Assembly: GCA_965215385.1 (NCBI GenBank)
Contig: OZ244059.1
Coordinates: 186,001-250,000, forward strand
DNA: 64,000 nucleotides
Source of the DNA: JAPORY01 sp965215385
GTDB taxonomy: Bacteria > Pseudomonadota > Alphaproteobacteria > Rhodobacterales > Rhodobacteraceae
Reading direction: 5' to 3'
Below, piece by piece: positions 33,848-43,897 of the stretch. Under the pieces are notes generated by a model. That model was not told where the DNA came from. It was given only the letters and a program-made list of their open reading frames with translations, and ran no database searches. The translations under genes and the position numbers were made by a program. The stretch's first letter is position 1. Every line of letters starts with the position of its first letter.

Positions 33848-35152
33848 TTACTGGCCAGGGATTAATCCTCGTGGCCAAAAGCGCAGAACTAGCAACAAAA
33901 TCATACCCATCGTAAATAGGCGCATATACGCCGCACTTGCCAACAGATGTTGTTTGAGCCACGACTCATCGGCCAATCCAATCGTTGTAAATTCAATCAG
34001 AAGCACACCAATGGGTTCGACCTGAACCCAAAAGAACCAAATAAAGAAACCTCCGAGTACCGCACCGAGATTATTTCCCGAACCGCCTAAAATTACCATT
34101 ACCCAAATCAAAAAGGTAAAACGCAACGGTTGGTAGCTTGCCGGAGTTAATTGGCCATCAAGTGTGGTCATCATCGCCCCTGCAATCCCACAAATTGCCG
34201 ATCCCAAAACGAACACTTGTAAGTGTCGAGCGGTGACATCCTTTCCCATGGCCGCCGCCGTCACTTCGTTATCGCGAATTGCCCGCATCATACGGCCCCA
34301 AGGGCTGTTTAAGGCGAGCTGTGCCATGGTGAACAGGATCAGCAAGACCACTGCAAAGAGTATCGCGTAGTTCAGCTTAACAAAGAGCGACGAGGCGATG
34401 ATCGGATCAATTCCCAAATCGTTGGCTCTGGCAGCGAAATTGGCATCTCGCTGCAAGTCAATCTCATACGGAACTGGCCTTGGTATTCCGATTACATTTT
34501 TAACGCCGCGCGCCAACCAGTCCTCATGTTTGAGAATTGCGATGATAATTTCGGCAATCCCAAGCGTTCCAATCGCTAAGTAGTCCGAGCGCAGTCCGAG
34601 CGCAGTCTTGCCAATCAGCCACGCCGCGGACGCAGCCAGCATACCCCCTATCGGCCAAGCAAGAAGGACCGGAAGATTAAGTCCACCGAGATAACCCGCC
34701 AGCGCGGGATTTATGGCCTCGACATTCATAACCGCGGGGTCCAATATGGCACGATAGATAACGATACCGGCTAACAATAGCGTGAGCATCGCTGCCATTC
34801 GCGTGACGCCCTTGGGCATCCACTTGTAAACACCAATTGTTGCGGTAATAACTACCGAAGCGAACACTAGCGCAAGCATAATGCGGGCACCACCCGCCCC
34901 CCAAGCTGTCGGGGTAGCAGGCATCGCAACTACTACTGTCGCTAAACCACCAAGCGCCACGAAGCCCATCACGCCGACATTAAAAAGTCCGGCAAGTCCC
35001 CACTGTAAATTCAAGCCAAGCGCCATGATCGCCGAGACCAAGCCCATGTTCAAAATCAGCAAAGCTGAGTTCCAACTTTGGAGCACTCCTGTCATCACGA
35101 TCATTAGGGCCACCACGGCGAATAAACAGCAATTTCTTACGGACTCGGTCAA
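33848..35152 (-). CDS. livM: Branched-chain amino-acid ABC transporter permease LivM
   Basis: A 434-residue permease with about ten membrane helices, pairing with LivH in the transport channel. The family core is clear: LRSDYLAIGTLGIAEIIIAI (EAA-like loop), RAIRDNEVTAAAMGKDVTAR and GAVLGGFFIWFF. It ends WPRGLIPGQ, as expected. The TTG at 35152 overlaps the livH TGA (TTGA), so they are coupled. At 434 residues it is longer than the usual 300-420 and has an extended N-terminal half. Substrate class could be amino acids or urea/amides; the operon does not settle it. Confidence 0.92.
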   Translation of the reverse strand: MTESVRNCCLFAVVALMIVMTGVLQSWNSALLILNMGLVSAIMALGLNLQWGLAGLFNVGVMGFVALGGLATVVVAMPATPTAWGAGGARIMLALVFASVVITATIGVYKWMPKGVTRMAAMLTLLLAGIVIYRAILDPAVMNVEAINPALAGYLGGLNLPVLLAWPIGGMLAASAAWLIGKTALGLRSDYLAIGTLGIAEIIIAILKHEDWLARGVKNVIGIPRPVPYEIDLQRDANFAARANDLGIDPIIASSLFVKLNYAILFAVVLLILFTMAQLALNSPWGRMMRAIRDNEVTAAAMGKDVTARHLQVFVLGSAICGIAGAMMTTLDGQLTPASYQPLRFTFLIWVMVILGGSGNNLGAVLGGFFIWFFWVQVEPIGVLLIEFTTIGLADESWLKQHLLASAAYMRLFTMGMILLLVLRFWPRGLIPGQ

Positions 35153-36165
35153 TAGGCTTTTCCTCGAAACAGACCGGTGGGTCGAAACAGTAATGCGATT
35201 AAAAGGATGCTAAAGCTAATGGCAAATTTGTAGTCAGTACTGATAAACTGCACGATACCAGCAGGTTCCCACCAAGGTACGAGATAGCTAAGGACTTTTT
35301 TCCAAGCATAGGTAATTGTGACTTCAGAGAACGCGATCAGGTAGCCACCTACGATCGCGCCGATGGGATTGCCGAGACCGCCGACGACCGCGGCGGCAAA
35401 CATCGGTAGGAGTAGTTGAAAGTAGGTGAAGGGCTTAAATGATTTATCGAGGCCGTACAGTACCCCAGCCACTGTCGCCAGAATCGCCACCAGAGCCCAA
35501 GTGTAAGTTACCACCCGGTTGGGATTGATGCCTGAAAGCAGTGCTAAATCCTCATTGTCTGAATAGGCTCGCATAGATTTGCCGGTTTTGGTTCTGTTTA
35601 GAAACCAAAATAAGGCGACCACAACGATGATGGCGGTGATGATGGTAATTCCTTGGCTGGTACGAAAAGCCAACCCTTCTTGCAATCCGGTAAGGGCGCG
35701 AAACTCGCGTGCAGAAATGATAAACCGTTCACCGTCGGCAAACCTTTGGTCACCGGTCCCGACGACAAAACGAACAAGGCCATTCATGATGAACATGACG
35801 CCCATCGAAACAATGACAAGAATAACCGGTTTAGCTCGCCGGAGCCGATAAAAGCGGTACACACTCCGATCAATCGCAAGCAGCAAAGCCACGCAGCCGA
35901 AAATGCCAACCGGTAGTGCAATCAGCGCTGTTGGTAGGGGACCGAGGTGAATTCCTTGGCGTTGCAGCCACCAGGTGCAGAGCATTGTGATCATGGTACC
36001 AAATGCCATGGTATCGCCATGGGCAAAATTTGAGAAACGCAAAATCCCATAAACGAGCGTAATGCCCAAAGCACCCAGCGCGAGTTGGCTACCATAGGAA
36101 ATTGCCGGTATCAAAACAAAGTTCGCTAGTGCGATAAAGGCGTTTGTGATGTCGACTTCACCCAT
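35149..36165 (-). CDS. livH: Branched-chain amino-acid ABC transporter permease LivH
   Basis: A 338-residue inner-membrane permease with about eight helices. Typical features are ALGITLVYGILRFSNFAHGD near residue 30, RAYSDNEDLALLSGINPNRV (the coupling loop that contacts the ATPase) and GGLGNPIGAIVGGYLIAFSE. The frame opens with GTG then ATG; I use the ATG at 36165. It couples to livM by a 4-base overlap. Confidence 0.92.
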   Translation of the reverse strand: MGEVDITNAFIALANFVLIPAISYGSQLALGALGITLVYGILRFSNFAHGDTMAFGTMITMLCTWWLQRQGIHLGPLPTALIALPVGIFGCVALLLAIDRSVYRFYRLRRAKPVILVIVSMGVMFIMNGLVRFVVGTGDQRFADGERFIISAREFRALTGLQEGLAFRTSQGITIITAIIVVVALFWFLNRTKTGKSMRAYSDNEDLALLSGINPNRVVTYTWALVAILATVAGVLYGLDKSFKPFTYFQLLLPMFAAAVVGGLGNPIGAIVGGYLIAFSEVTITYAWKKVLSYLVPWWEPAGIVQFISTDYKFAISFSILLIALLFRPTGLFRGKAY

Positions 36166-36306
36166 CACTTACCCACACCAAACTGTCGTCCGGTTTTGCG
36201 AGCAACGGTAGCGGTGAACAATTCAAGAGGTAAATCGGCAACCGTCTACTTTGCTGGCGTTTGATCAGCGCATTGAAAATAAAATAATGGTGGTGAGGTA
36301 ATGACA

Positions 36307-37032
36307 TTATCCGCCCAAAAACGCTTGACGAACATCTTTGTTTGCTAACAACTCTTTACCAGTACCAGTGTACTCATTGCGTCCTTGCACTAGAACGAAT
36401 CCCTGATCAGCAATCTCTAGTGCCTGTTGTGCATTTTGTTCGACGATAATGACAGGGATACCCGTTTCAGCCACTTCAATTATTCGATTCAGAATCTCTT
36501 TCATGACAATTGGCGAAACCCCTGCCGTTGGTTCATCGAGTAGCAACACTTTGGGCTGGGTCATCATTGCGCGGGCGAGGGCAACCTGTTGCCGTTGACC
36601 ACCCGACAATTCTCCCGCTTGCTGGCGCTGCTTTTCGCGTAATATCGGAAAGAGTTTATATACCTGTTCCATCGTGCCCCGAATGTCGTCATCGCGGCTA
36701 AATCCGCCCATTTCCAAATTTTCTCTTACGGTCAAGGACGGGAAAATATTTGCCGTTTGCGGCACAAATCCCATTCCGCGCAATACCCGCTCTTGTGGGG
36801 GAAGAGTACTGATGTCTTCACCATCTAGGATTACGGCACCCTCGCGCAGTACTAGCATCCCAAAGAGTGCTTTCATTGCCGTCGACTTACCCGCACCGTT
36901 GGGGCCGACGATCACGGCAATTTCGCCCGAATTGACGGCTACGGTGCACGAATGCAGAATGTCAGGCCCGTCCGCGTATCCGCCGGTCATTGCCTCACCG
37001 ATGAGAAATGCTTCCTGATGACTTGGATACAT
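36307..37032 (-). CDS. livF: Branched-chain amino-acid ABC transporter ATPase LivF
   Basis: A 241-residue ABC ATPase with Walker A (VGPNGAGKSTAMKALFGM), signature ELSGGQRQQVALARA, Walker B (VLLLDEPTAG) and the H-loop region IIVEQNAQQALEIAD, where the LivF-typical EQN replaces the EH found in LivG. It energises transport together with LivG. It lies between livG and livH in the minus-strand operon, with 154- and 141-base spacers that are longer than usual for this operon. Confidence 0.94.
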   Translation of the reverse strand: MYPSHQEAFLIGEAMTGGYADGPDILHSCTVAVNSGEIAVIVGPNGAGKSTAMKALFGMLVLREGAVILDGEDISTLPPQERVLRGMGFVPQTANIFPSLTVRENLEMGGFSRDDDIRGTMEQVYKLFPILREKQRQQAGELSGGQRQQVALARAMMTQPKVLLLDEPTAGVSPIVMKEILNRIIEVAETGIPVIIVEQNAQQALEIADQGFVLVQGRNEYTGTGKELLANKDVRQAFLGG

Positions 37033-37186
37033 AACTGCTTGCTAGTGACTAAAGTCGGGTTTGCAGGAACGCGGAACCTGCATAAGCTGTTCAACAATTA
37101 CTGCAATTTTGTGCAAGTTATAGAGTCCTTTACTCCCATAGAAAATCACTTCTCCTAATCGTAACTAGAAAATTTGGCCGAATTTA

Positions 37187-37960
37187 TTAGCAGCTTGCAA
37201 CGTTGTTATTTTTTCCGAGGTAGGCGTCAATAACGGCAGAATTCTGTTTGAGCTCTGTCATCGAACCCGATGCGATTATTTTGCCCTGTGCCATGCAAAT
37301 GACCGAGTCACAAATCTTAGCAATAAATTCCATATCGTGTTCAATAATTAAGAACGTGTAGTTGTGGACGCGGTTCAGTTCTTTGATTGCTTTGATTATC
37401 GTGTTGAGCAGCGTTCGATTGACACCCGCGCCGACCTCATCAAGAAACACCATGCGAGCGTCAATCATCATTGTTCGTCCAAGCTCCAAGAGTTTTTTTT
37501 GACCGCTCGAAATATTCCCGGCACGCTGGTCGGCCAGATGCGGAATCGTGAGGAACTCCAAGACCACCTCCGCGTGTTTGGCCAGAGTTTCTTCGTCTTG
37601 GTTGATCTGCCGGCGATGGAACCAAGTATGCCACAGCCGCTCACCCCGCTGTCCACTCGGAACCATCATTAAATTTTCTTTGCACGTCAGGGTCGGAAAT
37701 TCCTGCGCGATTTGGAACGTCCGTACGAGCCCCTTATGAAATAGTTCATGCGGGGGTAGGCCAGTGATATCCTCGCCGTCAAAGAATACTTTGCCGGCAG
37801 TAGGAGGCAGTGCTCCAGCGATGACATTGAACAGGGTGGTTTTCCCGGCGCCATTTGGGCCGATCAAGCCAGTTATTTTGCCTGGCTTAATCGACATGCT
37901 CAAGGCGTCAATTGCTCGGAAGCCACCAAAGTGTTTCGATACGCTCTCGGCGACGATCAT
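37187..37960 (-). CDS. livG: Branched-chain amino-acid ABC transporter ATPase LivG
   Basis: A 257-residue ABC ATPase: Walker A (GLIGPNGAGKTTLFNVIAG), the Q-loop segment VRTFQIAQEFPTLT, signature NISSGQKKLLELGR, Walker B (MVFLDEVGAGVN, with DEVGAG where most have DEPAAG) and H-loop FLIIEHDMEFI. The SGQKKLLE signature and RTFQ are LivG landmarks. It lies 86 bases after livK. Confidence 0.94.
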   Translation of the reverse strand: MIVAESVSKHFGGFRAIDALSMSIKPGKITGLIGPNGAGKTTLFNVIAGALPPTAGKVFFDGEDITGLPPHELFHKGLVRTFQIAQEFPTLTCKENLMMVPSGQRGERLWHTWFHRRQINQDEETLAKHAEVVLEFLTIPHLADQRAGNISSGQKKLLELGRTMMIDARMVFLDEVGAGVNRTLLNTIIKAIKELNRVHNYTFLIIEHDMEFIAKICDSVICMAQGKIIASGSMTELKQNSAVIDAYLGKNNNVASC

Positions 37961-38045
37961 GACGAAAGTTTATTTTGGGCAGCAACGGCGCAGACTACCG
38001 ACCCGAATTGAGTTTCGGGTCAGTAGCAATAGATTGGCCGACCGG

Positions 38046-39233
38046 TTAGCGGTAAGCGACGGTGGTAATTTCGCCGCCATCAACAACGATTTGGCGAAAG
38101 TTTCCAGAACTCTCTCCCGGGCCAATGAGTTCGACAGCAGTGGCGCCAACGTAATCAATTTCGCCACCATCGGCCAAGATTTTAAGTGCCTTGCCGAGTT
38201 CACCGGGGAAAATCGGTTCCCCAGGCGCATTGGCGACGTCCATGACGCGGGCTTTATAGTCTGCGGATGCCGCGGAGTTCGCCGCCTGCATCGCAAGCAA
38301 AATGAGGGCTGTTGCATCATAGGACTCCGGCACGTAAGCAGATGTCGCATCAAAAGCACCGCCGATCATATCGGCAAGCATAGCTTGTCCTTCACTATCG
38401 GTTCCAGGGTGTTGACCCGTCGAGCCATTGATTTCGGGTCCAAAATTTTGCTCCAGCATATCGCCGATCATCCCGTCCGGAAAATGGAAGGTTTCGAAAG
38501 CACCCGCGTCGAGCGCTGCGCGTAAGACACCGGAACCGCCTTGATCAATATATCCAATTAATACGAGGCGATCACCACCAGCGGCCGCCAGTGCGCCAAC
38601 CTCGGCGGAATAATCACCTTTTCCGTCTTCATGTCCCGCGCTGAGTGTGACTTCACCGCCGGCCGCATTGAAGGCGGCTTCGAAAACTTCGGCTAACCCT
38701 TTACCGTAATCGTTATTGGTATAGGATATGGCAACGCTCTTGACCCCGTCTTCAATAAGAATCTCGGACATCACCTCACCCTGCCGAGCATCGGAGGGAG
38801 CCGTGCGGAAAAATAATCCCTGATCTTCGTTATTGGTATGACTTAGGCCCGGGGATGTGGCCGATGGGGAAATCATCACAATGCCATTTGGTAAAGCGAC
38901 ATTTTGTAACACTGCGCCCGTTACCCCCGAGCAATCGGCTCCCATGATCCCTGAAACGCCGTCAGCTGTAATCATTCGTTCGGCGGCGGCAGTCGCCGCT
39001 GGCGTGTCAACACAGGTCGAGTCGCCACGCACCGATGACACCGCTTGGCCGCCCAAAAACAATCCGCTGTCCGAAACCTCTTTCATTGCCAATTCGGCTG
39101 ACAAGGCCATTTGCGGTGTTAGCGACTCAATCGGACCCGTATATCCGAGCAAAACACCAATTTTTACGTCATCTGCTGACACAACGCCTGTTGTCAGTGT
39201 CGACAGGGCTAAAGCCGTGACTAGCTTTTTCAT
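38046..39233 (-). CDS. livK: Branched-chain amino-acid ABC transporter substrate-binding protein
   Basis: A 395-residue periplasmic binding protein of the LivJ/LivK type (type I fold). It begins MKKLVTALALSTLTTGVVSA, a clean signal peptide, then DDVKIGVLLGYTGPIESLTP, the ligand-site segment ISPSATSPGLSH and FRTAPSDARQGEVMSEILIE, and the hinge region VAISYTNNDYGKGLAEVFEA. It delivers its ligand to the LivHM channel. I start at the ATG at 39233, with GGAGAACGAA upstream, because this places the signal peptide at the N-terminus; the frame itself opens 18 codons earlier. It is first gene of the liv operon. Confidence 0.94.
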   Translation of the reverse strand: MKKLVTALALSTLTTGVVSADDVKIGVLLGYTGPIESLTPQMALSAELAMKEVSDSGLFLGGQAVSSVRGDSTCVDTPAATAAAERMITADGVSGIMGADCSGVTGAVLQNVALPNGIVMISPSATSPGLSHTNNEDQGLFFRTAPSDARQGEVMSEILIEDGVKSVAISYTNNDYGKGLAEVFEAAFNAAGGEVTLSAGHEDGKGDYSAEVGALAAAGGDRLVLIGYIDQGGSGVLRAALDAGAFETFHFPDGMIGDMLEQNFGPEINGSTGQHPGTDSEGQAMLADMIGGAFDATSAYVPESYDATALILLAMQAANSAASADYKARVMDVANAPGEPIFPGELGKALKILADGGEIDYVGATAVELIGPGESSGNFRQIVVDGGEITTVAYR

Positions 39234-39693
39234 TTCGTTCTCCAATTTTGCAATCGAATCTATTCGCCGTATGCTATAATGATACAACCAGAAAGAAAAG
39301 GCTTGAACTGGTCATTCACTTCAATGTCGGGGCGGGTCTTATTCACAGTATCTCAAGTGGCCAGCACTGCCTGTTCCTAGTGTGCTTTCGGCATACCCGT
39401 TCATTTTCCACTCAGGAATCAATGCCTTGGGCTACAACGTGGCGGGAGATATATCGACCACCCGACTTACTGTTAACATTATTGAGTGGATTGTGATCAT
39501 GTTGCCTTTTGCCGCAAGCTTGTTAGAGTCCGTTAGTAATTAGTGTTTCGTCGGCCGCAAGCCAAAACACTGATAACCTCATTGCGATGCGGGAAACGCG
39601 GCAAGAACGCCAATCATCGGTAGCAGCCGAAAGACCCGCAGAAGGGATGCAAGGTTGCGTGTACAATTCCTCAAGGATGATCAGATTAACTGA
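39234..39693. other. Divergent intergenic region, liv operon and Anbu operon
   Basis: 460 bases between two divergently transcribed operons, so both promoters are expected here. No gene, repeat or RNA was recognised. Confidence 0.45.
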
Positions 39694-41118
39694 ATGACAG
39701 ATACGACCAATTTTGATGAAATGTGGGGAACCGACGGCATTCCAAGAGACCCCTATCTCGACTTCCTCGGTTGGTTTGAGCAAGAAGATCCAGAACGGCT
39801 ACAACAAAAACAGCAGGAGTCGGAAGAACTCTTCCGCCTCACTGGAATAACGTTCAACGTTTATGGGCGCGATGAAGCCGAGGAACGCTTGATTCCGTTT
39901 GATATTATTCCGCGCATAGTTTCGGCGTCGGAGTGGCGAAAGGTCGTACGGGGTATTGAGCAACGCGTGCGAGCCATCAATGCCTTTCTCCATGATATTT
40001 ACCACCGTCAGGAAATTCTTCGCGCCAAGCGCATTCCAGAAGGTATCATCAGCGATAATTCCGCCTTTTTACCGCAGATGATCGGCATTGCTCCCCCCGG
40101 CAACATTTACACCCAAATTGTTGGCGTGGACCTTGTGCGAACCGGGCACGAGGAATTCTACGTTCTTGAAGACAACGCGAGAACGCCAAGTGGTGTCAGC
40201 TATATGCTTGAGAACCGAGAAACCATGTTACAAATGTTTCCAGAACTTTTTTCACAGATCAAAGTGCAGCCAGTTCAAACGTATCCGACCGATCTCTTGC
40301 GCTCACTATCCGATTGCGCACCTTCGGGACTTTCGCGCGAGCCTACCGTTGCTGTCTTAACCCCCGGCATCTATAATTCTGCGTATTTTGAGCATTCTTT
40401 CCTCGCCGACAAAATGGGGGTCGAACTCGTTGAAATGCAAGATTTGCGAATCATTGATGGTCGGGTCGCTATGCGTACGATCGCGGGATATAAAACCATT
40501 GATGTTCTCTATCGCCGAATTGATGACGATTTTTTGGATCCCCTAAATTTTCGAGCTGACAGTCAGATTGGTGTGGCCGGATTATTTGATGTTTATCGGG
40601 CGGGTCAAATTACCATTGCCAATGCACCGGGGACCGGGATCGCCGATGACAAAGCGATCTACAGTTACATTCCAGAGATCATCAAGTTCTACACCGGTGA
40701 ACAACCGCTGCTCAAAAATGTTCCGACTTGGCGTTGCGTTGAAAAGGAAGCACTCGCCTATGTTCTGGATCACTTGAACGAACTCGTGGTCAAAGAGGTG
40801 CACGGTTCGGGTGGTCATGGGATGCTCATCGGACCGGCGGCGTCAAAAAAAGAACTTGCAAAGTTCGCAAAAAAGCTAAAATCTCGACCAGCTAATTTTA
40901 TCGCCCAGCCGACGCTAGCCTTATCGAGTGTCCCGATATTGACGCGTGCGGGACTTAGTTCTCGACACGTAGATTTGCGTCCTTTCGTTTTGGTGAGTCC
41001 AAAGGGCATTACCGTAACGCCTGGGGGTTTGACTCGTGTCGCTCTGAAAAAGAAATCGCTCGTTGTGAACTCTTCGCAAGGCGGCGGCACAAAAGACACT
41101 TGGGTGCTTGAGAATTGA
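39694..41118 (+). CDS. Circularly permuted ATP-grasp type 2 protein
   Basis: A 474-residue protein of the circularly permuted ATP-grasp (DUF404/DUF407) family, ligase-like enzymes that probably join an amino acid or peptide to a carboxylate. Landmarks are GITFNVYGRDEAEERLIPFD, RVRAINAFLHDIYHRQEIL, GVDLVRTGHEEFYVLEDNAR, RTPSGVSYMLENRE and the glycine-rich loop VHGSGGHGMLIGP. It is the first gene of a four-gene operon with an alpha-E protein, a transglutaminase and the Anbu peptidase, a set conserved in many proteobacteria. The substrate is not established. It overlaps the next gene as TGATG. Confidence 0.93.
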   Translation: MTDTTNFDEMWGTDGIPRDPYLDFLGWFEQEDPERLQQKQQESEELFRLTGITFNVYGRDEAEERLIPFDIIPRIVSASEWRKVVRGIEQRVRAINAFLHDIYHRQEILRAKRIPEGIISDNSAFLPQMIGIAPPGNIYTQIVGVDLVRTGHEEFYVLEDNARTPSGVSYMLENRETMLQMFPELFSQIKVQPVQTYPTDLLRSLSDCAPSGLSREPTVAVLTPGIYNSAYFEHSFLADKMGVELVEMQDLRIIDGRVAMRTIAGYKTIDVLYRRIDDDFLDPLNFRADSQIGVAGLFDVYRAGQITIANAPGTGIADDKAIYSYIPEIIKFYTGEQPLLKNVPTWRCVEKEALAYVLDHLNELVVKEVHGSGGHGMLIGPAASKKELAKFAKKLKSRPANFIAQPTLALSSVPILTRAGLSSRHVDLRPFVLVSPKGITVTPGGLTRVALKKKSLVVNSSQGGGTKDTWVLEN

Positions 41119-42059
41119 TGCTGGGTCGAACCGCAAACGGTCTCTATTGGATGTACCGATACCTCGAGCGGGCGGAAAATATCGCCCGGCTCATTGCGAC
41201 TGGACAGCGAATTGCCTTAACCCGATTGCACGGTAGCGATGATGAGTGGCGATCAATTTTGCAAACCGCTGCGGTCTCCGAAAGCTATGACCAACGCTAT
41301 CGTGATCTCACCAAAGCTACCGCGATCGACTGGTTACTGCGTTCGGAGGAAAATCCTTCGTCAATCTCCGCCTGTATTGTGGCCGCCCGTCAAAATGCCC
41401 GCATGGTTCGTACAGCCCTGACCGGAGAGGTCTGGGAGGCGGTTAACGCAACGTACATGCATTGCAAAGCGGCCTTGAAGCGGCGAATACCGGAGCGCGA
41501 TATCCCTAGGGCACTTGCGTCAATTCGGCAACGCACGGCACTCGTTCGAGGGATGACGCACGGAACAATGCTGCGCAACCAAATTTATGACTTTGCCCGT
41601 ATCGGCACGTTTTTGGAACGGGCCGACAACACGGCGCGGATATTGGATGTCAAATACTACGTCTTGCTACCATCGGTTACAGCCGTTGGATCGTCCATTG
41701 ATAATGTGCAGTGGGAAACCATTTTGCGCTCGGTTTCTGCTCGCGGCGGCTTTATGATGGAATACGGCAATTCGTTTTCGGCCAGTGATATCGCGAATTT
41801 TCTCCTTCTCGATAGAAGAATGCCCCGCAGTTTAGCTTTTTGCACCAGTAAAATCAGCGATAATCTTCATTACCTTACCGCCAACTACCCGATTTCGCCG
41901 CCGAGTTGCGAACAAATCGACGCCATCCAACGGACGTGCCTGCAAAGTGACATTTCCGAAATTTTCGAATCAGGACTGCATGAGTTTCTGCAAGAGTACA
42001 TTGCGTTAATTGGTGCGTTAGGTCGCCAAATTGAAATCGACTTTCGATTCTATGAATAA
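41118..42059 (+). CDS. Alpha-E domain protein
   Basis: A 313-residue all-helical protein of the alpha-E (DUF403) family, with its recognisable N-terminus GRTANGLYWMYRYLERAENI, then RQNARMVRTALTGEVWEAVN and FLERADNTARILDVKYYVLL. Its biochemical role is unknown. It always travels with the ATP-grasp and transglutaminase partners of this operon and may act with them in a peptide-modifying or peptide-synthesising step. The ATG at 41118 overlaps the upstream TGA, and the following gene starts within its last codons. Confidence 0.92.
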   Translation: MLGRTANGLYWMYRYLERAENIARLIATGQRIALTRLHGSDDEWRSILQTAAVSESYDQRYRDLTKATAIDWLLRSEENPSSISACIVAARQNARMVRTALTGEVWEAVNATYMHCKAALKRRIPERDIPRALASIRQRTALVRGMTHGTMLRNQIYDFARIGTFLERADNTARILDVKYYVLLPSVTAVGSSIDNVQWETILRSVSARGGFMMEYGNSFSASDIANFLLLDRRMPRSLAFCTSKISDNLHYLTANYPISPPSCEQIDAIQRTCLQSDISEIFESGLHEFLQEYIALIGALGRQIEIDFRFYE

Positions 42060-42861
42060 CGCCCGAACCCTCCGAATCCGCCATAGCACACATTACACCT
42101 TTGAGGTGCCCATTACCTATGGTTTGCAACAAGTACGGGTGTTGCCGCGAGACGATCAAAGTCAACGAGTGATATCGTGGACGGTAGAGATTGACGGTGG
42201 GGTTAAGGAATTAGAGTTTGTTGATCATCATGCGAACAATGTTCAACTTTTTAGTTTTCATAGTAGTGTTTCGGAGGTGCGTGTCGTCTGCGAGGGCACG
42301 GTAGAGATAGGGGATCAATCGGGCGTTGTCGGCAAACACCGTGCACTCACGCCGCTTTGGCTCTTTGAACGTGAAACATCGGAGACGCGGGCTGGTAGTG
42401 CAGTTCGCGGCCTAGCGCGGAAAATTAGGGGCGGATCAGATCTTGAGAAACTTCATGCGCTCAGCGACTTAATCAAGACCAATATACGCTATCAATCAGA
42501 GGATCAATACTCGGAGCGTGATGCAGAGACGATTGTACAGGATGGTTATGGTGTCTGCCAAGACCATGCGCATGTCTTCATTGCTGCGGCCCGATATATT
42601 GGGTTTCCGTGTCGGTACGTTTCCGGATATTTATTGTTGGATGATACCAACGAGCAAGACGCGATGCACGCCTGGGTGGAAGCGTATATTTCCAATCTTG
42701 GCTGGGTAGGTTTTGATGTTTCCAACGGTATTTCCCCCGATAATCGTTACGTAAAGGTAGCGACAGGATTGAGTTATCGAGAGGCGGCCCCGATCACTGG
42801 AACGAGGATCGGCGGGGGAAGTGAGTGCTTAAAGGTCGCCATCGAAGTGGCGCAGCAATAG
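42052..42861 (+). CDS. Transglutaminase-like cysteine protease-fold protein
   Basis: A 269-residue protein with an N-terminal beta-rich domain (RIRHSTHYTFEVPITYGLQQ) and a transglutaminase-like core holding the Cys-His-Asp triad: Cys in DGYGVCQDHAHVFIAAAR, His in QDAMHAWVEAYI, Asp in GWVGFDVSNGI. This family normally hydrolyses or forms peptide bonds. I start at the ATG at 42052, which overlaps the last codons of the alpha-E gene; the frame opens a little earlier at a TTG. It is followed by the Anbu gene 9 bases later. Confidence 0.92.
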   Translation: MNNARTLRIRHSTHYTFEVPITYGLQQVRVLPRDDQSQRVISWTVEIDGGVKELEFVDHHANNVQLFSFHSSVSEVRVVCEGTVEIGDQSGVVGKHRALTPLWLFERETSETRAGSAVRGLARKIRGGSDLEKLHALSDLIKTNIRYQSEDQYSERDAETIVQDGYGVCQDHAHVFIAAARYIGFPCRYVSGYLLLDDTNEQDAMHAWVEAYISNLGWVGFDVSNGISPDNRYVKVATGLSYREAAPITGTRIGGGSECLKVAIEVAQQ

Positions 42862-42870
42862 AGTTTCGAC

Positions 42871-43596
42871 ATGACCTATTGCGTAGGAATGATGCTCAAT
42901 CAAGGTTTGGTGTTTATGTCCGATACCCGCACGAACGCGGGACTGGACAATATTTCTTCGTTTAAGAAAATGCATATCTGGGAGAATCCGGGCGAGCGGG
43001 TAATCACCCTATTGTCGGCCGGTAATCTTGCGACGACGCAATCGGTCATTAGTTTATTGGACGAGCGCAGCAAGGCGCCGGAATGCCGCAGTCCAACGGT
43101 TCTCGCAGCCGAGTCAATGTTTCAAGTCGCTCAGATTGTCGCTGGCACCTTGCAAGAAGTCATTCAGCAGCGCGCAGAAGTTGGGCAAACGAGTGAAAAG
43201 TCCTTTGATGCGACGATGGTATTGGGCGGTCAGATCAAAGGTAGTACGACACGATTGTTTCTGATCTATCCGGAAGGAAACTTTATTGAAGCGGGGACTG
43301 ACACGCCATTCTTTCAAATTGGTGAAATTAAGTACGGACGACCGATCTTGGTGCGGGCTTACCATCCGACGCTTGATTTCCGGGACGCACTCAAGCTGAT
43401 GGTAGTGAGCTTTGACTCAACCCTGCGGGCCAATCTTACCGTTGGTCCGCCGTTTGATTATCATTGTTACGTCGTCGATTCATTTGTGCGAGGGCATTGC
43501 GATCGCATCGAAAGCGATGACCCGCGGTTTCTTGCCATTAGTGACGGCTGGAGTGACGCGCTAAAGCGTGCGCTAAAGGAATTGCCCAGCTTTTAG
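42871..43596 (+). CDS. Anbu-type proteasome-like peptidase
   Basis: A 241-residue self-compartmentalised peptidase of the Anbu (ancestral beta-subunit) group, related to HslV and proteasome beta subunits. Processing of the Met would expose the catalytic Thr2 (MTYCVGMML). The family blocks VFMSDTRTNAGLDNISSFKK, VITLLSAGNLATTQSV and HPTLDFRDALKLMVVSFDST are intact. It is last in the operon with the ATP-grasp, alpha-E and transglutaminase genes, the classical Anbu context, so peptide or cofactor processing is suspected. The true substrate is not known. Confidence 0.93.
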   Translation: MTYCVGMMLNQGLVFMSDTRTNAGLDNISSFKKMHIWENPGERVITLLSAGNLATTQSVISLLDERSKAPECRSPTVLAAESMFQVAQIVAGTLQEVIQQRAEVGQTSEKSFDATMVLGGQIKGSTTRLFLIYPEGNFIEAGTDTPFFQIGEIKYGRPILVRAYHPTLDFRDALKLMVVSFDSTLRANLTVGPPFDYHCYVVDSFVRGHCDRIESDDPRFLAISDGWSDALKRALKELPSF

Positions 43597-43897
43597 GTCC
43601 CGAGTCGAATTCCGTTTTGACACAGCTTGGTATGTTGCTGCATCGTACGAAGCAAGGCTTAGACAGTATGCCGGTCGTGTGACCGATTGATCGGGAATCG
43701 CGCAGTCACTTGGTGCATGTTGGCACCTTGAAGTCAGGGCTGCGAGCGGTAGAATTCAAATTCAAGCGATGAACACGAAGTACTGCGTTAGCAAATGGGG
43801 ATCGGATTTTTTGAGCCATTCGCAGTTCGCTCGCTTAATTATCCTACGGGCGCAGGAGGTCTATTCGGGATCCAAAAAGTTGCGGCAGATGCTTTTC
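43597..43897. other. Intergenic region between Anbu and the REase relic
   Basis: 301 bases with no recognised gene or repeat. No clear terminator hairpin followed by a T-run was seen. Confidence 0.4.
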
